Shown: positions 1 to 5,264 of the stretch, in pieces | Layout: every line of letters starts with the position of its first letter | Position numbering within the stretch: the first letter of the stretch is position 1 | From: Candidatus Gastranaerophilales bacterium | Lineage (GTDB): Bacteria > Cyanobacteriota > Vampirovibrionia > Gastranaerophilales > Gastranaerophilaceae | Length of the DNA: 8,405 bases | Assembly (NCBI GenBank): GCA_900548405.1 | Contig: UNSJ01000059.1 | Coordinates: 1 to 8,405 of the forward strand | Direction of reading: 5' to 3' | Notes under the pieces: generated by a model | The model's database searches: none | What the model saw: the letters and a program-made list of their open reading frames with translations, nothing else | What the model was told of the DNA's origin: nothing | Made by a program: the position numbers and the translations under genes

Positions 1-108
1 CCTGTGGTCCTATCCACCGGTTCACACCGTCCGGAGTTTCTCCGGCTGCCTGTCCTTGAATGCACGGACTTTCCTCACCTGATTTATATCAAGCGCGATT
101 ATTCGATT
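1..108 (-). ncRNA. rnpB: RNase P RNA (rnpB), 5' part, cut by the left edge
   Basis: This is the 5' portion of the catalytic RNA of RNase P, which trims the 5' leader from pre-tRNAs. Read on the minus strand it contains the universally conserved CR-I/P4 string GAGGAAAGTCC (76 down to 66). Upstream is a P2-like TAATCGCG and a P3-like hairpin CTTGAT/ATCAGG (92-78). Downstream is a strong hairpin CCGGAG-AAA-CTCCGG (45-31) that fits P8, a P9-like segment, and GGATAGGACCACAG near the edge. That last string resembles the GGATAGTGCCACAG segment of cyanobacterial type A RNAs. The 3' half lies outside the window. The 5' end is placed about 7 nt after the -10 box, only a few bases past the stop codon of the pilin gene on the same strand. 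The identity is secure; the exact 5' end is inferred by comparison with Bacillus and cyanobacterial rnpB. Confidence 0.9.
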
Positions 109-113
109 ACTTT

Positions 114-143
114 ATTATAAATTATCTCGAATTGATGTATTAA
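114..143 (-). promoter_or_regulatory. Promoter of rnpB, overlapping the pilin stop codon
   Basis: On the minus strand a perfect -10 TATAAT lies at 119-114 and a partial -35 TTAATA at 143-138, with an 18-bp spacer. The -10 contains the TAA stop of the upstream pilin gene (117-115). The predicted transcription start near 107-110 agrees with the expected 5' end of rnpB. No terminator hairpin separates the two genes, so pilin transcripts could read into rnpB and be processed. Confidence 0.6.
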
Positions 144-825
144 TTGTAGCATACTCAATAGCTTTTGTATCATCAGCGTTGATATTCAGCTTTCCGTTTG
201 CATAAACATCAATTACATAACGGTCAAAATCATCGGAATTACCGTCGCAGGTGTTGCCTTCACCGTCATCCCCGCCTTCTCTGCAGTTAGGAGCATCATC
301 ACCGTTAACATCAATAATTATATATCCGACGCCAGAATCCTTATAACTATCTCCAGCATTAGTTTTTGTCCAAGCACCATTAGTACCGCCTAAATCCCAT
401 CTCACACCATCAGTAGTGTAAATTATTGAACATATATCATTTGAGCAATCATCTGATCTTGAAACGTTAAGTGCAGTAGCAAACAATCCCATGAATTTTT
501 TGCCGCCTTTATATTCTTCGCCCTCGTAAGTAACTTCATTAGTATAATCAAATCCCCAAGCACAATATAACAAATCGGGATCTGCATCAGGGTTATTTTC
601 AGCCCATTTATCATCACAAGCTTCTCTCATATCAGGATAAAGTCTTGCATCATTAATTAAGTTTGCAACAATCTGCTCAGTTGTATAGAATGTCTTTTTA
701 ACCATCATTTTATTTTTATTAGGTCTTGTCTTCATAATAGCTGGTGTAACAACCGCAACAAGGATACCGATTACAGCCAAAGCAACCATTAGTTCTGTAA
801 GCGTAAAACCTTTAAATCTTCTCAT
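115..825 (-). CDS. Type IV prepilin-like protein (N-methylation motif)
   Basis: This is a secreted pilin or pseudopilin of a type IV pilus or type II secretion-like system, 236 residues from the preferred start. The N-terminus is a short basic leader MRRFKG followed by FTLTEL. That is the prepilin peptidase site (cleavage after Gly6) with the conserved Glu at mature position 5. A hydrophobic helix of about 25 residues follows and would anchor the protein in the inner membrane and build the filament core. The rest is a globular domain with six or more cysteines and, at residues 172-180, an acidic DVNGDDAPN loop followed by a Gly/Asp-rich stretch that could bind calcium. An ATG two codons upstream (831) has its SD directly abutting; the ATG at 825 has AAGGA at a 5-6 nt spacing and is chosen. 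The gene has its own promoter and runs directly into rnpB. No assembly genes lie nearby, so major versus minor pilin cannot be decided. Confidence 0.85.
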   Translation of the reverse strand: MRRFKGFTLTELMVALAVIGILVAVVTPAIMKTRPNKNKMMVKKTFYTTEQIVANLINDARLYPDMREACDDKWAENNPDADPDLLYCAWGFDYTNEVTYEGEEYKGGKKFMGLFATALNVSRSDDCSNDICSIIYTTDGVRWDLGGTNGAWTKTNAGDSYKDSGVGYIIIDVNGDDAPNCREGGDDGEGNTCDGNSDDFDRYVIDVYANGKLNINADDTKAIEYATINTSIRDNL

Positions 826-854
826 AAACATCCTTTCATAATTATTCTATTTTT

Positions 855-883
855 ATAATAACATATATGCCCGCTTTTTTCAA
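855..883 (-). promoter_or_regulatory. Sigma70-type promoter of the first prepilin gene
   Basis: On the minus strand -35 TTGAAA (883-878) and -10 TATTAT (860-855) are separated by exactly 17 bp. Transcription would start near 848, leaving a leader of about 23 nt before the chosen ATG at 825, with AAAGGA as the ribosome binding site. Confidence 0.6.
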
Positions 884-982
884 TATACAATCGTATTGAG
901 TGCTTATGTTATCTGTTCAAATTCACAAATCCGCCATGTAAATATTTATTAACATAGTAGCAAAATAATCCATTCAGACGAG

Positions 983-1012
983 TTAATATACCATGCAATC
1001 TGGTACTATAAT
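983..1012 (+). promoter_or_regulatory. Promoter of the hypothetical gene at 1049
   Basis: A perfect -10 TATAAT lies at 1007-1012 with a weaker -35 TTAATA at 983-988 (18-bp spacer). Start is expected near 1019. An inverted repeat TACTAT (1004-1009) / ATAGTA (1019-1024) straddles the -10 and the start site and could be an operator. The rest of the 217-bp divergent spacer (832-1048) shows nothing else I can name. Confidence 0.5.
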
Positions 1013-1048
1013 CACGAGATAGTATAAACACAAACAGAGGGTTAAAGT

Positions 1049-1456
1049 ATGGTCGATAACAGATCAGCCGGATTTTTCGGAATCGGAGGCTCTTTTAACT
1101 TTAAAAGCGGAGATATTTCAGGTACAGCTGCCAAAACTCAGGATGACAAAATGGGACAGGGCGGTGAATACTTTTCGCAAAGAAAAAAAGACGACGAAGA
1201 AGAATCTAAAGACAGTGAAAAATATACTGACAGAAGTGCGGTTCTCCGTGCTACTTTGAACTCTCTTGCAATGATGAATGTTGCAAATGTGATTAACGAA
1301 CGCAAAAAAGCTCTTTCTCAAAAAGAGAATGAAGAAGAAAATTCTCAAAGGCATAACAAGCAACAGCAAGAACAAAAAGACAAACGCGAAAATGCCGAAA
1401 AAGAATTAGAAGAAGAATTTTATAACATTGCTAAAGAACTAAAAGAAGATAAATAA
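1049..1456 (+). CDS. Hypothetical charged protein with C-terminal coiled coil
   Basis: I do not recognise the 135-residue product. It starts at an ATG with AGAGGG seven bases upstream and a good promoter about 40 bp before that, so it is a credible gene. The first 30 residues are Gly/Ser/Phe-rich. Residues 45-60 are highly charged. Residues 62-85 form a moderately hydrophobic helix-like segment (DRSAVLRATLNSLAMMNVAN). Residues 84-135 are almost entirely Lys, Glu, Gln, Asn and Arg, which suggests a long charged helix or coiled coil. There is no signal peptide or membrane segment, so it is probably cytoplasmic. It converges with the next gene, with only 12 bp between the stop codons and no clear terminator. 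Confidence 0.7.
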   Translation: MVDNRSAGFFGIGGSFNFKSGDISGTAAKTQDDKMGQGGEYFSQRKKDDEEESKDSEKYTDRSAVLRATLNSLAMMNVANVINERKKALSQKENEEENSQRHNKQQQEQKDKRENAEKELEEEFYNIAKELKEDK

Positions 1457-1468
1457 CAATACATGCTG

Positions 1469-1966
1469 TTATGCAGCAGCAGTTTCTTCTTGCTCTTTTT
1501 CTTTCTTAATAAATAAAAATTCGCCTTTATATGAAGGAGCAGAACCGTTTTTATCTTTACCTGCGCCTAAGCTTATAATGCTGTTAAATTTTGGGGCAGC
1601 TTCTGTTTTTGAAGTATTTCCGACACCCTCATTCAATGCAACGGTAATCTTACCTTCAACATTTTTTTGAACATTTTGTGCAGCTTTTGTATTTAAATAT
1701 TGAATAGATTGCAAAACTTCCTGATTTAATTGGATTTGTAAACCTGAATTGTTCATAGCGATTTGACGCGCAACTTTTGTATCAAGGTTGCCTTTGTACA
1801 AATCCAAACCCATATCAGCAGATTTGAAAATATTATTAGATGATGATGAAGTCTTATATTGGCTGTTTTTTTCAGCAGCACGTTTTAAGATTTCATTTGA
1901 AACTTCTTTTAAAGTTGTTGTATCAATCCCTAATTTGTATTGTGCATTGTAAACACTCATTGCCAT
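1469..1966 (-). CDS. Hypothetical protein, 165 residues
   Basis: I do not recognise this family. The reading frame extends to a TTG at 2020, but the ATG at 1966 (MAMSVYNAQYKLGID) is preferred because AAGGGA lies about 9 nt upstream of it and the TTG has no ribosome binding site. A further ATG two codons on (1960) is possible. The product is polar, rich in Asn, Ser, Lys and Gln, and has no signal peptide or membrane segment. The middle (about residues 50-105) looks mostly helical (KVARQIAMNNSGLQIQLNQ), and the tail is charged and ends in three alanines. Upstream on the minus strand a weak -10 CATAAT can be seen near 2005 but no convincing -35. It converges with the gene at 1049 and diverges from the gene at 2259. 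Confidence 0.65.
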   Translation of the reverse strand: MAMSVYNAQYKLGIDTTTLKEVSNEILKRAAEKNSQYKTSSSSNNIFKSADMGLDLYKGNLDTKVARQIAMNNSGLQIQLNQEVLQSIQYLNTKAAQNVQKNVEGKITVALNEGVGNTSKTEAAPKFNSIISLGAGKDKNGSAPSYKGEFLFIKKEKEQEETAAA

Positions 1967-2086
1967 ATTTTCAAATCCCTTTTTTAAAATTTTCCTTATT
2001 ATGTTAATCGGCTTAAACAATCATAAACTTTAGGATTTTAAAGCTTGTCGTTACATTACTTTACAAACTCATAAAATTCATGCAAT

Positions 2087-2116
2087 TTTACCGATAGAAT
2101 ATACTTTATATATATA
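2087..2116 (+). promoter_or_regulatory. Probable promoter of the 2259 gene and its structured leader
   Basis: A -35-like TTTACC (2087-2092) is followed after 18 bp by TATATA (2111-2116); a 16-bp register with TATATA at 2109-2114 is equally possible in this TA repeat. Transcription would begin close to 2119-2123, at the first bases of the inverted repeat described next. The 5' untranslated region would be about 135 nt. Confidence 0.4.
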
Positions 2117-2118
2117 GC

Positions 2119-2229
2119 GGATTTCTGTACGGTCGATACGAGCAAAGCGAGTTAGTCCGGATAGCGAGAAATTTGAGCCGTTAGCACTAATGTGCGGAAG
2201 GCGAAACATTTCGAGCGTGGAAGAAATCC
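2119..2229 (+). other. Structured leader element closed by an 8-bp inverted repeat
   Basis: The segment begins with GGATTTCT (2119-2126) and ends with its exact complement AGAAATCC (2222-2229). Inside this helix CGGTCGATA (2130-2138) can pair with TTTCGAGCG (2209-2217) at seven of nine positions. A hairpin GCC-GTTA-GCAC / GTGC-GGAA-GGC (2177-2202, loop TAAT) fills much of the interior, with a small hairpin GTTA/TAGC (2151-2165) between them. The order suggests a junction-type RNA fold in the leader of the next gene. It is also more GC-rich than the flanking spacer, and two imperfect copies of GCGARAMATTTSRAGC occur within it (near 2164 and 2201). It could be a cis-regulatory RNA, a small RNA, or a dispersed palindromic repeat. 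It matches no riboswitch class I can name. Confidence 0.45.
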
Positions 2230-2258
2230 AAGGCAAAGTAATAAAACGAGAGAATATT

Positions 2259-2717
2259 ATGGGTTTAGACAACGCTATTTATGCACTTAGTAACGCTAAT
2301 GCACTCATGGGCAGTGCACTTGGTTATGTTGATGCCAAAAACAGAGGCGCCAATACAGGAGATGCCTTAATGGGATTTGGCTTTAATGTTATGAACGGAG
2401 CTATAAGAAACGAAGCAGCAAAAGATATTCGTGACAGAAGCGGAAGTTATCTGGGATATGCTGTCAACTCGGCTGCAGGATACGGTACGCCTGAAGCTAA
2501 TTACAGAGGCACAATGGGGCTTATCGGAGCTTCAATGCTAACTTCTCCGTTTGGAATATTCGGATGCGGATACAGTCCTTATATGATGCCTTCCATGATT
2601 TACGGAGGCGGTATGGGAATGTGGGGCGGAAGCTTCTTCGGAGGCGGATGCGGATGCAATAATGCATTTATGTTCGGAGGACCGACATTATTTGGACCGC
2701 GCGGGTTCTGGTGTTAA
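2259..2717 (+). CDS. Hypothetical Gly/Met-rich protein with cysteine tail
   Basis: I do not recognise the 152-residue product. The ATG at 2259 has GAGAG six bases upstream; an in-frame ATG at 2190 lies inside the structured leader and lacks a ribosome binding site, so it is rejected. The N-terminal two thirds (MGLDNAIYALSNANALMGSA) are alanine- and asparagine-rich and probably helical. The last 50 residues are low complexity: Gly, Met, Phe, Tyr and Trp with CGCG-like spacing (C103, C131, C133) and a terminal Trp-Cys. No standard signal peptide is seen, although residues 85-100 are hydrophobic. The composition resembles glycine-zipper or surface-associated proteins, but no function can be assigned. 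The stop codon overlaps that of the convergent solute-binding gene. Confidence 0.7.
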   Translation: MGLDNAIYALSNANALMGSALGYVDAKNRGANTGDALMGFGFNVMNGAIRNEAAKDIRDRSGSYLGYAVNSAAGYGTPEANYRGTMGLIGASMLTSPFGIFGCGYSPYMMPSMIYGGGMGMWGGSFFGGGCGCNNAFMFGGPTLFGPRGFWC

Positions 2718-3931
2718 TTTTCTTGCATTAATTTAATTTTGTTTGAAACATCATCGAGAATTTTTTCGGTGGTGTTTTTGTTTAGAAGAATTTGCTGAAC
2801 AGCAGTGTTTACTATTGTATTAATCTCTTTTTGGTTACGTTCGGATTTGATTGCAGGTTTTATCTTATAAAGCTGTTTTGCACTGATTACACGGGCTTTT
2901 GCAGACAGATCATCTTGGTCGTAATTCGTGTAAAATTTATCATTCAAAGTTTTTTTATTAACTGCAAGAACATTTGTAAGTTTCGCAAGTTCAAGCTGAT
3001 TTTTATCATTGGTCAAAAAAAGTGCAAACTTCAAAGCCTGTTCTCTATGTTTTGCGCGTTCAGGGATTACAAAGTTCATCAAGGAAAAGTCGTTTTGTCC
3101 GAGCTTTCCTGTAATTTGAGGTGCAACATCCGTATTTTTATATGTTGAGGGTGCGTTTTCTTTAATCATTGTCAGAAAATTTGCACCTGCCTGAAAGAAA
3201 ACTATTTTTTCAGCCATGTACTTTTCCAAAGCTTCTCTGTGGGTTTGCGTTATGGACTCTTTTGGGATTAAATCCTTTTCATATAAATTTTTAAAGTAAT
3301 CAAAGATTTCAGCTGCTTCATCAGAATTTATATTTTCTGAAGTTACACCGTATTTATTAAGAACTTTCAGCATAGTATCGTTTTCGGTAATATTTGGTAG
3401 CATCACATATGCATTAGTTTTTTGTTTGATAATCGGTGCAATTTTCCCCATTTCTTCATAAGTCTTTGGAACGCTTACCCCTGCCTTAGACACAAGCTGT
3501 TTGTTATAAATTGTCACAGCAGAAGTTGCGTACCACGGAAGCGAATAAAGCTTTCCGTTATATTTGAGTGCATCAATGATTTCAGGATTAAACTGAGAAG
3601 TATACTGCTCGTCAATCTCGTACAAAGCCCCGCGCTGTGCCAAAAGTGCTGAAAAATCAGGATTTAAGTTTATTAAATCAGGCGGATTGTCACTCAAAAC
3701 AGAAGCAAGGGTTCTTTTTTCACCCTCTGAAAAAGGAACATCAATCCATTTAATCTTAATTTCAGGGTTTTCCTTTTCAAATTCAGAGATTACCCCTGTG
3801 ATATAAGGCGCAAAATCGTTCATTTGCAAAGTCCAGAAAACAACTTCATCTGCAGGTGAATTTGACGGTTTTAGAAATGCAGCCAATAATATTATTACAA
3901 ATATAGCAATTAGAGCCTTTACATATTTCAT
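2714..3931 (-). CDS. ABC transporter extracellular solute-binding protein, family 1 (sugar type)
   Basis: This is a periplasmic binding protein that captures a solute, typically an oligosaccharide or glycerol-3-phosphate-like substrate, for an ABC importer. The 405-residue length is typical of the MalE/UgpB class. Residues 1-20 form a signal-type hydrophobic segment after MKYVK; there is no lipobox cysteine, so it is a soluble secreted or N-terminally anchored form, not a lipoprotein. Family features follow in order: VVFWTLQMND (30-39), a conserved PDLINLN then LLAQRGALYEID (85-107), and YNGKLYSLPWYATSAVTIYNK (124-144) with the usual GKLYSLPW core. The C-terminal half has the FALFLTNDKNQ block common in these proteins. 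No permease or ATPase gene lies in this window. The ATG has no Shine-Dalgarno and a TATAAT sits only 6 bp before it, which suggests a leaderless transcript. Confidence 0.88.
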   Translation of the reverse strand: MKYVKALIAIFVIILLAAFLKPSNSPADEVVFWTLQMNDFAPYITGVISEFEKENPEIKIKWIDVPFSEGEKRTLASVLSDNPPDLINLNPDFSALLAQRGALYEIDEQYTSQFNPEIIDALKYNGKLYSLPWYATSAVTIYNKQLVSKAGVSVPKTYEEMGKIAPIIKQKTNAYVMLPNITENDTMLKVLNKYGVTSENINSDEAAEIFDYFKNLYEKDLIPKESITQTHREALEKYMAEKIVFFQAGANFLTMIKENAPSTYKNTDVAPQITGKLGQNDFSLMNFVIPERAKHREQALKFALFLTNDKNQLELAKLTNVLAVNKKTLNDKFYTNYDQDDLSAKARVISAKQLYKIKPAIKSERNQKEINTIVNTAVQQILLNKNTTEKILDDVSNKIKLMQEN

Positions 3932-3937
3932 GCTACA

Positions 3938-3943
3938 ATTATA
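3938..3943 (-). promoter_or_regulatory. -10 box for a leaderless solute-binding gene
   Basis: TATAAT reads 3943 to 3938 on the minus strand and ends 6 bp before the ATG at 3931, so the transcript would start at or within a base or two of the start codon. The -35 position holds only a weak TTCCGT (3966-3961). On the plus strand the same few bases carry TATACT (3940-3945) and TACAAT (3934-3939), candidate -10 boxes for rarA, so the two promoters would overlap. Confidence 0.45.
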
Positions 3944-3945
3944 CT

Positions 3946-5177
3946 ATGAATAATTTATTTACGGAACTCGAAAATCAGAATAAGCAAATACCTCTCGCAG
4001 AGATACTCCGCCCTAAAACCCTCGAAGATTTTTTAGGACAGAGTATGTTGTTTCGCCTAACAGTCCTATTTTAAATCTTTTAAAAACAAACAGACTGTTT
4101 TCACTGATTTTTTGGGGGACTCCGGGATGCGGAAAAACTACTCTTGCAAGACTTATTGCAACAAAAACAAATGCAAACTTTATTGAGATTTCCGCAGTAA
4201 CCTCAGGCGTAAAAGAGATTAAAGAATCTGTTGAAAGTGCCAAAAATGCTCTCAGAAGCGGCACAAAAACTATTTTATTTATTGATGAAATCCACCGCTA
4301 TTCAAAAACACAACAGGATGCGCTTTTGCCTCATATTGAAAACGGAACACTGTTCCTAATCGGTTCTACCACAGAAAACCCGTCTTTTCAGGTAGTTCCA
4401 GCACTCTTGTCAAGGGTTCAGGTCGTAAGATTAAACTCTATTGACGATAAGAGCATGGATAAGATTATTAAAAAAGGTTTTGCATATCTCGCTAAAAATT
4501 ATCTTCCAATGGATTGCGAAACAGGCGCAATAGATTTTATCATAAACCTTGCAAGAGGAGATGCAAGATACGCGCTGAATGTAGTTGAAAACGCTTATTT
4601 TGCAAGTGATTTAAAAGACAACAGAAGAAATTTGACCGTAAAAATTATCGAAGAAATCTGTCAAAAACGCAATACAAGATATTCACAGCAGGAGCATTAT
4701 GACTGCGCTTCCGCATTTCAAAAAAGTTTACGCGGTTCTGATGCAGATGCGGCAATATATTACCTTGCAAAAATGATTGCGGCAGGCGAAGATCCGAGAT
4801 TTATTGCAAGAAGATTGATTACGTGCTCCGCAGAAGATGTCGGAAACGCCGATCCAAACGCGTTAAATGTTGCAATTAACGCATACAAAGCTGTTGAACT
4901 TTTAGGGCTTCCCGAAGGAAGAATACCGCTTGCTCAAGCAGTAATTTACGTTGCACGCGCGCCAAAATCCAATGAAACAGTCTGCGCAATTGATGCAGCT
5001 TTGCATGACATTGAAACAGGAAAAGATTTCCCACCTCCAATGCATTTGCGTGATGCACATTATAAAGATGCAAAAAATTACGGCTTTGGAATAGGCTATG
5101 TATACTCGCACGATGCTCCTGATGTTCATCAGCAGTTCCTGCCCGATGAACTTGTTAACAGAAAATATACAAAATAA
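3946..5177 (+). CDS. rarA: Replication-associated recombination protein A (RarA/MgsA), frame broken near 4045
   Basis: RarA is a cytoplasmic AAA+ ATPase related to clamp loaders that acts at stalled replication forks. The N-terminal part (3946-4044) reads MNNLFTELENQNKQIPLAEI, then LRPKTLEDFLGQS, in one frame and hits a stop at 4072. From 4047 the next frame continues VVSPNSPILNLL, Walker A GTPGCGKTT (about residues 58-66), Walker B LFIDE with D114/E115, sensor 1 GSTTENPSF, the LLSR arginine finger, GDARYALN sensor 2, and the RarA C-terminal signature SAEDVGNADP followed by YVARAPKSN. Family members have GQxH at the junction, so a missing base before AT (4045-4046), restoring GQSHVVSPNS, is the simplest explanation. 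The restored product would be 410 residues, slightly shorter than the E. coli protein. There is no slippery sequence, so this is either a sequence error or a recent inactivating deletion. The ATG has no Shine-Dalgarno, and no other ATG precedes the conserved RPKTLEDF. Confidence 0.85.
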
Positions 5178-5183
5178 TGCATA

Positions 5184-5212
5184 TTGAAATTATTCAGCCA
5201 AAGTGTTATAAT
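5184..5212 (+). promoter_or_regulatory. Strong extended -10 promoter of the second prepilin gene
   Basis: TTGAAA (5184-5189), a 17-bp spacer and a perfect TATAAT (5207-5212) preceded by TG one base upstream (5204-5205) make this the best sigma70-type promoter in the window. It lies 6 bp after the rarA stop. Start is expected near 5219, giving a leader of about 46 nt. It shows that the downstream gene is meant to be strongly transcribed. Confidence 0.7.
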
Positions 5213-5250
5213 CTTATAAAAGAAGCATATATTTCTTCAAGAAGCAAAAA

Positions 5251-5256
5251 AGGAGG
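5251..5256 (+). promoter_or_regulatory. Ribosome binding site that sets the second prepilin start
   Basis: AGGAGG, extended by upstream A residues, lies 8 bp before the ATG at 5265. It is the strongest Shine-Dalgarno in the window and the main reason for placing the start at 5265 and not at a TTG (5327), which has none. Confidence 0.75.
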
Positions 5257-5264
5257 CTGAAATT

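Noticed and set aside
1118..1375. Minus-strand open frame rich in Phe and Leu opposite the charged hypothetical gene
   Set aside because: It is the expected complement of Lys/Glu-rich codons and has no start signals.
1457..1485. Possible terminator between the convergent hypothetical genes
   Set aside because: The only hairpin (GCTG/CAGC) is four base pairs with no T run, and it overlaps coding sequence.
2190..2258. N-terminal extension of the Gly/Met-rich protein from an upstream ATG
   Set aside because: The ATG is in the loop-side strand of the hairpin at 2177-2202 and has no Shine-Dalgarno; the ATG at 2259 is better supported.
2078..2272. Open frame on the minus strand across the structured leader
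   Set aside because: It has no ribosome binding site or promoter of its own, lies wholly over the leader and promoter of the 2259 gene, and encodes Arg/Ile-rich sequence of the kind produced by palindromic repeats.
2792..3148. Plus-strand open frames opposite the solute-binding gene (also 3422-3652)
   Set aside because: They lie inside a well-supported conserved gene and lack ribosome binding sites.
4026..4050. Programmed ribosomal frameshift in rarA
   Set aside because: The T6 run at 4029-4034 lies before the conserved GQS that is still in the first frame, and no slippery heptamer or stimulatory hairpin occurs at the real break near 4045.
4013..4264. Minus-strand open frame opposite the rarA N-terminal region
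   Set aside because: The plus strand encodes conserved RarA motifs throughout this stretch, so the opposite frame is a shadow.
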